Of a DNA stretch of 37,500 bases, positions 11,423 to 20,775 are shown in pieces. Under the pieces are notes generated by a model that made no database searches, was not told where the DNA came from, and saw nothing but the letters and a program-made list of their open reading frames with translations. The stretch comes from Chromera velia (Eukaryota > Sar > Chromeraceae): contig JAHBMJ010005147.1 in assembly GCA_018398765.1 (NCBI GenBank), forward strand, positions 1 to 37,500. The letters run 5' to 3'. The position numbers were made by a program, and so were the translations under genes. Within the stretch, counting starts at the first letter, position 1. Every line of letters starts with the position of its first letter.

Positions 11423-11736
11423 TATAATGGAGATTCTAGGTAATCGATAGTTACTTCCAACAGCTGAGATCTTATATTGTTTGTGCACAAATGTGTTGGT
11501 AGGAGCACACGGTCAATCTACCATAATCAAGTACAATCCAACAGGCTGCTGTCTGATTCAATTGGAATTTATCGAATACATGCTAATTAAATGACATATA
11601 AAAAACGTATGCATGCAAAAGCCTTCGGAGACTGAAGCTTCGCATACACGCCGAGCTAAACATTAATAACTCAAAATCAGTATGCCAATTAATCGCAGTA
11701 TTACGTCGATCCTTGCAAGCCAATGGATAGACTTTA
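11423..11736 (-). repeat. Right 314-bp direct repeat (pseudo-LTR, element 5' side)
   Basis: Second copy of 5607-5920 in the same orientation. Because the coding strand is minus, this copy lies at the 5' end of the element, about 36 bp before the ORF1 start, and would carry the promoter. Confidence 0.9.
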
Positions 11737-11740
11737 CTGA
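11737..11740. repeat. Candidate target-site duplication, right (CTGA)
   Basis: Matches CTGA at 5603-5606 on the other side of the element. Confidence 0.4.
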
Positions 11741-12770
11741 TGTTAAACCTCAGACAGCAAGTTTACTAGCTCTTGAAACAAATAAAAGTGGGGTAATGGG
11801 TAGAGGGGAAGCTTTAGACAGAGGGGGCGCATCTTCTGTTTTCGCCCCTCCATAGGTTTCCTTTCAAATAGTGCTGCCGGGCGTCCTACTCTTGTAGGGG
11901 AGAAGACCAGTGGGGGGTTGGTTTGTTGTGTGCTATGCAGGTTCTGTCTTTTCCAAGGACCGGGTGCCTCCGTCTGGTGTGCGTGCTTAAGACTAAAGCG
12001 AAGGGGCTGTCTAGTCTTACAAGCCTTTTAAATGCCCCATGGAACCTAGGGTGAGTGAGCGTTTTGCATAACATGGGGTTATCCTCAAAGCCTTGTTAGT
12101 GGCTTGGGGTCTGGCATCGCTAGATCTAGCATTTAACCCTCAATCATTCATTCAATTAATATGATTCAATGAAAATAAGAAAGATGTTAACGTTTATCTA
12201 AGAGATTATATCGCCTCATAATTCGTTTTTGATGCTAATTTTTATGAACATTAAAAAGTATAGAGCTTTTGAAAACTGGTTTGAAAACTTAGTCTAGTTT
12301 TAGGATATTTCTATTTAGGGGGAGCTTAAAATCCTATATTACTAGCTGTATTATTTTTTTTTTCACTTTAAAATCGTAACATAGCATTGAAATTTTATTT
12401 AACCAACTCAAATCAAAATCAAAAAGTCAAATCAAACTTTTTTTTTATTGATTGATTGATTAGTTCCATATCAGGCTTTCGGTGCTTCACGCCAGGCTTC
12501 GCGCCATGAAGTTACAGTTTTTTTCTATCTTGTGCATCATTTAATTTCAAAATAATTTAATTATAATTATTGAGTCACAGTCTGTCATTTAACAATCTGT
12601 CTTATATCTTGTAATCAGATTCTGTTGAATACCATCGAACGCTAGACGCCAAGTATAAACTAGAATGGGCCGATAGCGAATCATTGATGATAGCTACCCC
12701 TAAGAAGCCTTCCTGTGACTCTATGGTCTGTCAATCAAACTCCAGGATTTGATAGGCTGGCGCCTTCAGC
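11741..12770. other. Intergenic DNA without supported gene
   Basis: A GC-moderate part (11741-12120) is followed by AT-rich sequence. A 62-codon minus-strand frame (11886-12074) has no recognisable family. Around 12475-12510 and 12755-12785 there are short GC hairpins of the type GGCGCC-TTCA-GGCGCC, with TTCG or TTCA loops. Confidence 0.4.
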
Positions 12771-12771
12771 G

Positions 12772-12870
12772 CCAGGGCTTTGGCGATAGAAAGCTTATTC
12801 TTTCTAGTATACAATATTATCAGGGCTCTGACGATAGAAAACTAATTCTTTCTAGTATGCAATACAGCTC
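12772..12870 (+). repeat. Tandem duplication of a ~49-bp unit with internal hairpin
   Basis: CAGGGCTTTGGCGATAGAAA at 12772 and CAGGGCTCTGACGATAGAAA at about 12821 start two adjacent copies. Each continues to TTATTCTTTCTAGTAT or the like. The internal GATAGAAAG...CTTTCTAG forms a small stem-loop. Confidence 0.7.
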
Positions 12871-13535
12871 CAGCCCACAGTAGCTTAAAAATCTTATAAC
12901 TACCCCCTTGACGCTTCACTGCTTTTCTAGATAAGGCTCTTCAAGACACTGAAATCCGTTTTGGAATGTTTTCAAACCACCGAAATCCGTTCGGCTCTTT
13001 CAAATTTAATTTAAACCACTCGTTGAACCATTTACCATAAAAAAAATTGAAATAATATGTAAAATAAAACTTAAAATAAAATGCTTTATCTGAATTGAAT
13101 TTCAAATTGCTTTTCATGATACAATTATATATTTTAAAGCCTAGTCTCGATGCATCAGATTGGAAGTATGAAAGCCAGTCTCCAACTGTTCATTGCTTCC
13201 TGAGCCTAGTTACCACGTCGATCAGTAAAAGCATCGAAGGCAAGAGCCTTCTTCACTTCCTTCTGTACACTGCCGACCTTACTTACTCTCTCACTCACTC
13301 AGCCACTCATTCACTCACTCACTCACTCATTGATTCATTCAAGCACCTACGGGAAGGCACTCAGAAATATAGATGTGGTCGTTGAACGACTTTATAGTAG
13401 CAATCTAAGCTCTAAAACATTTAAAATAAACTCCAAACTTATTTTATAAGCAAAAAAAGTTCTAAAAAACAAAACAATGACACTTTTAGAGTATTGGTTG
13501 AAGGTTCTTACTCACTTTGAGCTTAAAAACTATAC
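12871..13535. other. AT-rich spacer with CACT tetranucleotide run
   Basis: There are two imperfect copies of CACCGAAATCCGTTTGG-like text near 12950-13000, and an ACTC/CATT tetranucleotide run at about 13280-13345. The 96-codon open frame there is driven by the repeat. No gene is supported. Confidence 0.4.
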
Positions 13536-14731
13536 GTCCCCACCTCTAGGTTCTTAGGTTTTTAGAACCTAGGTTCTAGCCTTCTCAGTCTGACCCTCCA
13601 AGAACCCCAAAGAACCCGTCCAAAACCAGTTATGAAACATTGAATACGATGAAAATATTCAAAAGTTTGTCCACCAATCCGACTGGAAAATGTTGGAAAA
13701 AGACTGTGAGAGGTAGAGGGAAAACGTTGGAAAAGGGGGGGGGCATTGAAGATGACGAGTGGGTGGTGATAGATATAGAGATCCCCATTAAGTTGAACAA
13801 CACACCAAAGGGAAAAGAACTCGAAAGTTTGCGGGAGCAGAATTTCTGATTCAAACAGAAGACGCAGCACAAGAACAGTCCCTTTCTATCTTTGCACGGG
13901 CGGTGACAACACCTGAAGAGAAGCAGGGAGGGGTGACAGGGGTTATCTCTTTTGAAGTACCAAACCGCGGTATGATGCAGTTGAGTGCGGTTTGTGCTCT
14001 CTTCTATCAAGAGAAGTTGTTAAACGATTGGGGGGTGAGAGTGCGTGCGAAGTCCTACAGTCAGGCATTGATTTGGAAGGGTGAGTATTGTATCATGGTG
14101 GGATAACTCGTGGCGTGCCAGTATGATGAGGGTGAGGGCTTGGAGAGAAAGCTAAGTTGGTACGTTTCCAAAGTGGTGAACATTTTATTGTAGAATGACA
14201 AGAAGAAAGCTTTTGAGCCTTTAGGGTTGCAAGCGATTGCACACGTTGAAGATGAAGAAACAGACCTAGATGAACTGTATCAGATTGCTGTGCATACATA
14301 TCCTGAGTCCGACGAGGCTTCGACGACTTAACCGACATGTGCGCTTTCTCTCTCCTTTGGCAGTTAGGCGAAAACAGGAAGCCTAAAAAGATTTACGTCA
14401 ATAACGTCCCACTTTCTTCTATGTTCTTTTACATTTAGCATGCACATAAAATGAATGAAACCGTCTTCATGAAAGATGAAGAGCTTGCTCGTCTTGTAAG
14501 TCTGTTTGAAGAGAAGAAAAAGCGAGTTGACAGCTGAGTTTTATGATTTTGACGGTCAATTTTGGCATATGTAAGCATCTGTCTTATTTGTTTGAATTAT
14601 TTTAATCATTTAAATTACAAGCTGTTTAATCTTTCTGAAGCTTTAGGGGGGGGTTCTTTATGGTTCTTTCAGGTTTTTATCTAGGTTCCTAGAATCTAGG
14701 TTCTAGAAAGTAAGAACCAAATGATGGAGAC
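13536..14731. mobile_element. Candidate element with terminal inverted repeats (unclassified)
   Basis: The left segment GTCCCCACCTCTAGGTTCTT...TTTTAGAACCTAGGTTCTAG (13536-13590) resembles the reverse complement of the right segment (about 14640-14731), which carries GGTTCTTACTTTCTAGAACC on its complement. The match is clear but imperfect (roughly two thirds over 90 bp). No convincing target duplication was found. A broken coding region lies inside. More AGAACCTW repeats occur just outside, at 14757-14850, so the true ends may differ. Confidence 0.4.
13640..14537 (+). pseudogene. Frame-broken coding region, family not recognised
   Basis: Frame one runs 13640-13849 with DDEWVVIDIEIPIKLNNTPK. 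A second frame (from about 13830 to 14103) reads smoothly with FLIQTEDAAQEQSL and MMQLSAVCALFYQEKLLNDW. After a TAA at 14104-14106 the same frame continues in coding-like text with AIAHVEDEETDLDELYQIAV before stopping near 14330. A last short frame, 14451-14537, starts MNETVFMKDEELARLV and ends at TGA. Acidic, ordinary-composition peptides in consecutive frames suggest a decayed gene of about 250-290 codons, or exons that I could not join. It lies inside the inverted ends at 13536/14731, so it may be element-encoded. I cannot assign a function. Confidence 0.4.
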
Positions 14732-14984
14732 ACCACTTTAACGCAACGTAGACTTGATTCTTCTTTAAAGAACCTTTAAGAATCTGAAAGAACCTTACAC
14801 TAACGAGTCTAGAAAAGTAAAAAACAGTGTTAGAACCTATTAGAACCTATGTTATATTATCTTCAATTACAGCATAAACATGCACGGTACTAGAGTTCTA
14901 CCTAGGAGTGCTGCCCCGTAGTCAAGCACCCACTCACTTCTTCACTCACTCTCATACTCACGCACTCACCCACGCTCACTCACT

Positions 14985-15250
14985 AACTCATTCATTCATT
15001 TATGCATGCATTCATTCATTCATTCATTCATTCAGATTCAGAACAGATGGGACGAACTGGAACTTTTTGACAGACTAGGCCTAGGACTAGGCTAGATCCG
15101 CACCTCATACATGGGGATGCGGCATGCATAACAAAAACCTCAATCAATTCATTCATTCATTCATTCATTCATTTATTATTCATTCACCCACTGCCTCATT
15201 CAGCAACGCCCTCATTTATTCACTGACTCACCCACCCACACTCACTAGCT
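14985..15250. repeat. CATT/ATTC tetranucleotide repeats with an interposed dispersed repeat
   Basis: (CATT)n runs occur at about 14990-15032 and 15140-15190. Between them, 15034-15130 is one copy of the dispersed repeat described in the next entry. Confidence 0.8.
15034..15135 (+). repeat. Dispersed repeat, copy 1
   Basis: Begins GATTCAGAACAGATGGGACG and runs to GCGGCATGCATAACAAAAAC. A reverse-oriented copy lies at about 16372-16468, and a shorter reverse copy of its inner half at about 17268-17325. Confidence 0.8.
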
Positions 15251-15958
15251 CTTTGAAAATTCACCCAGTGGCACCTTCATTCAATCATCCACAGCCATTT
15301 TGTGAGGCAGATAGTCAGGCACGCAGACACAGCCACAGGCAAGAACAACCAGGTAAAGGCAAACACAAATATGCTTATCCCGTCTATCTCCGTCTCCAGC
15401 ATGCTTTCTCTTTTTGAAGGTGTATGTGCTGGTTGCAGCGATTCCTGTATCAAAAGATTAGCAGCAGCTCAATAAGATTGCACTTCATCGATTAGCAATG
15501 GTTGGCCCCTTTGGCTTACCGGTCTTGGAGTCAATGCAATCATTCAATTCATTGCCTCTACTGGTGAAAAAGAGAACAAAGATAGAACAAAGCCGGCAAA
15601 CGCTTCAAAAAAGTCTCTATCCTAAAAAATCTGACAGTGCCGTACGTATGAATCATAGACCCATAAGCTAGCCCATAAGAATGTGGTGACTGGCAGTGTT
15701 GGAAATTAGAACGTCGTTCACAGTCTGATACCAGATGTGCTCGCGATGTCCTCAACAACGTCTTGGGGTGTATTGTTGCCCACTGGATATTTTGGGAAAA
15801 GAAAAGTATATAGACACGGTCAGACCGAATTCGCCAGCCTAAAAGTAGGTGCTGACCATACCGGACTAACATACAATAACAGGCCAGAAGAGCGAGACGT
15901 TTTTCAGACAGCTTTTATACCAAAATGCATGCATGCATGCAAACAGCTGATAGAACTG
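15136..15958. other. Spacer, no gene supported
   Basis: Contains tetranucleotide-driven open frames, a 104-codon minus-strand frame (15558-15872) without recognisable motif, and an ATGC run at 15925-15940. Confidence 0.4.
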
Positions 15959-16092
15959 TAGGCTTTGGGGCGGCACGGTCGGACTTTAGTGTGGCCGCGC
16001 TTTCGGCATGGTCGGGCTTTGGCATGGCCGCGCCTTTGGTGCGGTCAGGCTTTGGCAGGCCCGCGCCTTCGGCGCGGTCGGGCTTCGGCAAC
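15959..16092 (+). repeat. GC-rich minisatellite, ~16-17 bp unit
   Basis: At least seven degenerate units of the form GGCRYGGTCGGGCTTY alternating with GGCRTGGCCGCGCCTTY. The junctions CGCGCC-TTCG-GCGCGG can fold into tetraloop hairpins. The composition contrasts sharply with the AT-rich flanks. Confidence 0.75.
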
Positions 16093-16371
16093 CACTCCGG
16101 ATCAACCATAGGAAGCCTTCTTAGGGGTAATAATAGCGTATGATGATGATCATAATAAAAATAATTCCAGAAATAATTTTAAAAATGATGGTTTAGACAG
16201 AGATGGTACATAATAATGATAACATTACTGCATAACATTAATTATTTTGTAAAACACAATGCCCATTTTTTTTTTAATTTTAGTAGGAATGGTTTTTACA
16301 TAAATATTCTATCACTTTATCTAACAACTATTTGGTGATACAATTCAAAAAAGTTGTAGAAAGTTGATGAT
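16093..16371. other. AT-rich spacer
   Basis: TAATAATGATAA-type low-complexity sequence. A 35-bp word near 16100-16135 (ending CTTCTTAGGGGTAATAATAG) is an inverted, diverged copy of 12690-12715. No gene seen. Confidence 0.4.
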
Positions 16372-16468
16372 TGAGGTTTTTGTTGTACATCTTGCATCCC
16401 CGTGTATGAGGGGCGGATCTAGCCTAGTCTGTCAAAAGGTTCCAGTTCATCCTGTCTGTTCTGAATCT
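16372..16468 (-). repeat. Dispersed repeat, copy 2 (inverted)
   Basis: Reverse complement of 15034-15135, with CTAGTCTGTCAAAAGGTTCC matching the complement of GGAACTTTTTGACAGACTAG. Copies 1 and 2 face each other across 1.2 kb. Confidence 0.8.
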
Positions 16469-16764
16469 AGGAACACTGCTCATTAATCACTTTTACTGCG
16501 GCTTATTTCTTAAGCGGTGGTATAGTAGGACTCGGTGAACAACAAAAAGAGGGGAGAGGCAGGGCAAAAACTTTTTAAAAATTTTGTCCCCTTGGCAAAG
16601 GCTACCCTTTGACGGCGGAGAACAACTTCAAAGAGACCCTTCCCATTAATTTGCCCCTTATTTTCTCAACCTTCTTTTCTTCCTTTCCTTTCATGCGCTT
16701 GCCCCCTTTTCTTTTTTTTTTTTCTTTTTGTTTGTATACAAAGAATCAATCACAAAGGGATCGC

Positions 16765-17090
16765 TTAGTTTGCACCCTCTGAGTCGAAAGACCCGGAGAA
16801 TGCTGCAACCTCCCTACCGAGAAGGCACTTAAGCTGGAAAAGCCCTCTGGCTCCCCTCCTGCTGTGAATTGAATAGAAAAGATTTGCTGTAACAAAATGC
16901 TGTAGCGTGCAGGAAAGAACTTTATGATATCGGTCCATCAGTCTTGTCTGCACTGCCTCGTCTCCTTCTCCTCCTCTCACTCTTCCGGCCCCCAACTTCG
17001 CCATCTCTTTCAAAAAATGAATTGTCCCCTCTCCTGGTCTTCCATATGTCTCAAATGCAAGAGGAACATACCGAGAAAGTTGTTTTCTTT
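16765..17090 (-). pseudogene. Coding fragment, possibly retroelement-derived
   Basis: On the minus strand an open frame reads from about 17090 to a TAA (the window-strand TTA at 16765-16767). It contains YVPLAFETYGRPGEGTIHFL, RLMDRYHKVLSCTLQHFV and FYSIHSRRGARGLFQLKCLL. The peptide is of ordinary composition and reads as protein over about 108 codons. The pattern, including the Arg-rich RRGARG turn, reminds me of the C-terminal tail after RT in non-LTR retroelement proteins of protists. That is an impression rather than a domain match. No upstream start or continuing frame is evident, so it is a fragment or an exon. Confidence 0.4.
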
Positions 17091-17267
17091 CGTTGTTTTA
17101 TATAGTTTAGTATAGTTATGTAGATTTTGAACTGTGTCCCCCCCTCCTCCTTTACGTTTTTATTTGGTGCCGTGTTTTGATTTCAACATTGTCAATCACT
17201 CTTATACAATTTAAATGAGCTGATACACCAAATAGTACTGAAGAAGTCCCTTGATCGTACGCAAAAA

Positions 17268-17325
17268 TTGGATTGAGGGTTTTTGTTCATGCATGCCGCG
17301 TCCCCATATATGAGAGGCGCAAAAA
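17268..17325 (-). repeat. Dispersed repeat, partial copy 3 (inverted)
   Basis: GATTGAGGGTTTTTGTTCAT and CCCCATATATGAGAGGCG match the complement of the inner half of 15034-15135. Confidence 0.7.
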
Positions 17326-17389
17326 TAGTATATAATACTGATAACTGATATCAAGCTCCTTTCACTCTACGAAAGCCGCCGTTCAATGC

Positions 17390-17450
17390 TCCCGCGCCGA
17401 AGGCGCGGGCCGCCGCGTTAATTGGCTCCGCCAACTAAAAGCGCCGGGCC
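17390..17450. promoter_or_regulatory. GC-rich hairpin block upstream of the VWA gene
   Basis: CCGCGCC-GAAG-GGCGCGG at 17391-17408 is a perfect tetraloop hairpin, followed by GGCTCCGCC and GCGCCGGGCCGGCGC. It lies about 250 bp before the coding start in AT-rich DNA. It may be a promoter CpG block or another copy of the GC hairpin family seen near 12480, 12760 and 16070. Confidence 0.35.
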
Positions 17451-17664
17451 GGCGCAATTTGTGTGGTCACTAGCTGGGAAATAGACCGCGCGCTTCCAAT
17501 TAATCAACTAAAAATCGGACCACTCGATCGATCATGACCACCCTTTGTAATTCTCGATCTGTATACTGCACATTTTTCCCACTTTGTGTCAATTCATTGA
17601 ACGCAGCATCTTCCCAAAAGTTCTCTGCAGCTGTATTCTCAAAACTTCGTGAAGCTTTGTCAAC

Positions 17665-19143
17665 TTGCCCACAGCTTTGCTTTCAACAGCTCCTGATCGA
17701 AACTTCAGCTCACAACCAACAGCATCGCACTCCTCTGGCCACTCAAGCTGCAAGATGATTGCCCAGTCTCCTTTGGTTGCCATGAGCCGCCTGGCTCAGG
17801 AATTCGACTCTGTCCGTCAGCAGCCCTTCTCTCCCGAGCGGACTAACCAGTGTGATGATATCTTCAAGCGTATGGAGGCGTTGGTGAAGACTTCTGCCAC
17901 CTGTTGGACAGAGAAACAGCTGATCCAATCCATGGAGACGGGAACTGTCGGGGAGAGAGTGATGGCTCTTATTGCCTTTCGCCACTTCACAGGAAAGACC
18001 GCAGAAGGGTTTACCGCCGTTCTCCGTCAGCTGTCTCTCACTCCGAACTATACCCAGTACATTGCCCGGATGGTGGTTCAGAATCTTCTGGAAAGAGAAG
18101 CAGCAGCCCCTTCGTCAAAGCTGTCTCCTCAACTACTCTCCACAATTATCACAGAAGCCGAACGCCAGGCCGCACTCCCCACCGAGACCCATCCCGGTGG
18201 AGCAGCAGAATCCGGTCTCCGTTTCGCATTTCTTGAAAAAACGCGGGTTCTGGTTTCAACTATCCGATCTAAACTTCCTCTTGCCACTGCCACCTTCGGA
18301 GCCCGTCTCTTTCCTGCCCCCCGTTTCCGTCCCGAGATTGTGCACCTGAAGGACACCGTCAAGCTCTTCAAGGAAGACTCCAACGGGCAGAAGGCGGGAT
18401 CGAAGGGAATGCTCATCCACTGTCTGATCGATGAAAGTGGGAGCATGACCAGCGTGCGCCAGGCCACCATTGACGGCTTCAACGACTTTATGAAGGACCA
18501 ACGACGACGTCAAGCCGATCCCTCTGCCGCTGCCGACGGCGTGATTGCTCTTGACGATTGTCTCGTCGGAGTGACCAAGTTTGACTCCCCCCGTGTGATC
18601 AACCTCCTCACCTACACCTCCATCAACGAGGTCCCCCCCATGAGACAAGAGTTCTACCACCCCCACGGTGCCACAAACCTCTTGGACGGGGTGGGTTATG
18701 TGATTCAAACAGTAGACAAAGCCCTAGAGCCGAAGGACCAGGAGGACCGTCCTGCCGTGTTGGTTCTCATCATGACAGACAGCATGGAGAACGCGTCTAC
18801 TTTCTTTTCCCGTGATCGAATTCGCAAGATGATCTCCACCCGGCAGGAGCTGTGCGACTGGAGATTCGTGTTCATCGGGGCGAATCTTGACTCATGGAGT
18901 CAGTCTGCCTCCTACGGGTTCGCTCAGCAGGACGCATACAGTGCCCCTCAGACCGCCGGGGGGTTCAGAAACCTCTTCGGTGCTGTAAGTGCGAATGTGT
19001 TCGCACAGCGAGGGTTCTGCCAACAAGCGCAGAATGCCGGACAGATGAACTACAACCCGAGGTCGAATGACTTCTGGCAGTCGTCAGACCGCGCGAGGGA
19101 GGCCGCGAGTGGCCTCTCTTCGAGGCCCCCTGCTGCTCCCTAG
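17665..19143 (+). CDS. von Willebrand factor A (VWA) domain protein
   Basis: An uninterrupted 492-residue frame. Residues about 45-190 are helical and carry no motif I know. The VWA fold occupies roughly residues 248-410. Its metal-ion-dependent adhesion site is complete: DESGS at 256-260 (D-x-S-x-S), the threonine in HGATNLLDGVG (T337), and the aspartate in MTDSMENAS (D372). GFNDFMKDQ after the first motif and the TNLLDGVG segment resemble the intracellular and phage-type VWA proteins rather than secreted matrix ones. There is no signal peptide and no membrane segment. The C-terminus is Gln/Asn/Ala-rich and ends RPPAAP. The start at 17665 gives the longest frame; ATG at 17755 would remove 30 Ser/His-rich residues and is equally possible. 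No intron is needed, unlike the neighbouring genes, and coding GC is clearly higher than the flanks. VWA domains bind protein partners through Mg2+; the partner is unknown. Confidence 0.85.
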   Translation: MPTALLSTAPDRNFSSQPTASHSSGHSSCKMIAQSPLVAMSRLAQEFDSVRQQPFSPERTNQCDDIFKRMEALVKTSATCWTEKQLIQSMETGTVGERVMALIAFRHFTGKTAEGFTAVLRQLSLTPNYTQYIARMVVQNLLEREAAAPSSKLSPQLLSTIITEAERQAALPTETHPGGAAESGLRFAFLEKTRVLVSTIRSKLPLATATFGARLFPAPRFRPEIVHLKDTVKLFKEDSNGQKAGSKGMLIHCLIDESGSMTSVRQATIDGFNDFMKDQRRRQADPSAAADGVIALDDCLVGVTKFDSPRVINLLTYTSINEVPPMRQEFYHPHGATNLLDGVGYVIQTVDKALEPKDQEDRPAVLVLIMTDSMENASTFFSRDRIRKMISTRQELCDWRFVFIGANLDSWSQSASYGFAQQDAYSAPQTAGGFRNLFGAVSANVFAQRGFCQQAQNAGQMNYNPRSNDFWQSSDRAREAASGLSSRPPAAP

Positions 19144-20775
19144 CTTCGGGTGGGCTCCTGGTACTCAGGGTCCTCAGGGGACCTCGGGATTCTCTCTCTC
19201 TTCTGTCCTGCAACGTGATGGAAGAGTTAAGGGGAGTATGGAGGCGTGTGTGAAGATCCATAGAGATGTGAAGAGAAGAGAGAAAGACGAAGGAGGGAGG
19301 AATGTAGAAAAGGTGTATCGGACGTGTTTGTTCAGCTTGTCGGTAGACTTCTTTTTTCTTTTTTCTTCGTTCTCTTTTCTTGGCAGAGGGGTTGTGGGGC
19401 CGTTTGCCATCGTGCGTGACAAAAGAATTGTCTGCCGGCAGGCGGAGAGGGAAAAGGGGGTTCGAGCTGCTTGAATCGAAGAGTCACAGCGGGTATGTTT
19501 CTGGCACTTTGTGCCTGTTTGCCCTTTGCCTGTCGGTCTCTTTTATCCTTCGTGTATCTTTCTCATGCACGAGGTTTCTGTGACACAATCTGCCTCTCTT
19601 GCAAGTATGTGCACGACTGGGTGCACGACTCCTGTCCATCAGTCATCCTTTTTGCACCAGGCGCTGCATGCTTGTTTCGCAGCAGCTCATGCAGCCGCGA
19701 ATAATTGTAAGAGTAAGACGAAGCCGATTGAGGGACAGAAAAAATGATTGTGTTTAATTGATTGTAATCAATACTAATCATTACAAATTTAGTGTTCTTA
19801 GAAATGTTCTGATAGTGTATGGCTGCGCGGTAGTGTTTCTGACACTGTTTTATCCAAACAAACGGCTTTGTACGTTTAATTGAATTGAATTGAATTGATT
19901 CACATGTGGTATACATGTGGTTGTTAAAGCCGCTAAGCCAACCTTTTGTGTTGTGGCCAACTCATGTCACTGGCATGCTACAGATTGATTGATTTAATTG
20001 ATTGATTGATTGATAGTATGTTCCGCCCTAGGGCCTTCCCGCTATGTCTATCTGTATAGATATGATCTAAGATATCTATAGATATCGACCAATGATGCAA
20101 CTAAGTTGTATTCATACCTGCTTACCTGGATTGAGAAAAGCATGGCAATGCAGACTTTAAGTTAGAGCATTTAATACTAGATAATAGTCTAGATTTGATA
20201 TTCTGATGCATATGTAATTAAGGTTCAAATTTTGAAGCTTAATGATGTTATTACTTGTAAGTTAGTAAGCTTAGCTTCACGTCAGTGTTCATCCATCATC
20301 ATTCCTTATTTAATCCTTATTTAAGATAATAACTTGTAAGTTAGTAAGTCAATCCCACGACTGTTTTACTTCTATCACTACTTACAAGTGGGGAGTGAGT
20401 CTGAGTGACCAGGGTGATTATTCAATCAATGCCCCACGTTTTTAGTTTTTAAAAGAATACATTTGCCATTCAAATTACGCAATCAATCAAGTTCAGCATT
20501 GCATTGAAACAGCTGCGCATGAATGTATGTTGCTAGGTATGTTGAACAATACCCGGTTGATTGAAGTTAAGTTCAATCGTGCTGTGCATGAGTTACGATG
20601 CTGAAATACTGTCTAAAGGGGAGTCTGTGTTGTCGGTAGGCTACAGTGGCCTTCGGCGTAACAAAGAAGTTCACATTTCAGTGATACCCCCAAAGACAGG
20701 CCACCAAGAGACTGGTAAGGGTGGAAGGATCTGCTGCGTTTCGCTAGAGAATAGTTTTGTTCCAGGTTTTGTTCA
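19144..20775. other. Convergent intergenic region with simple repeats
   Basis: Holds the 3' regions of the VWA gene (+) and of the next gene (-). Several 60-130-codon frames at 19170-19750 lack motifs. Beyond 19740 the DNA is AT-rich: (AATTG)n near 19875-19900, (ATTG)n at about 19984-20015, GATATCTATAGATATC self-complementary text near 20050-20090, and a direct repeat CTTGTAAGTTAGTAAG at about 20254 and 20333. No gene is supported. Confidence 0.45.

Larger units (their letters stand above)
5607..11736 (-). mobile_element. Penelope-like retroelement with flanking direct repeats
   Basis: A 6.1-kb unit bounded by two 314-bp direct repeats (5607-5920 and 11423-11736). All coding signal inside is on the minus strand: an ORF1 (11387 to 9758), then a broken ORF2 with a Cys/His-rich segment, a GIY-YIG nuclease and a reverse transcriptase. 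Penelope-like elements are the retroelements that pair RT with GIY-YIG. Most have the nuclease C-terminal, but described Naiad and Chlamys types carry it N-terminal, as here. Several frameshifts and stops show this copy is inactive. Confidence 0.8.

Noticed and set aside
11886..12074. 62-codon minus-strand frame with Arg/His/Thr-rich peptide
   Set aside because: Short, with no start context, neighbours or recognisable family. It resembles spurious frames in structured non-coding DNA.
19067..19750. Several overlapping frames downstream of the VWA stop codon
   Set aside because: Short, low-information, on both strands, with no motif. Best read as 3' UTR and spacer.
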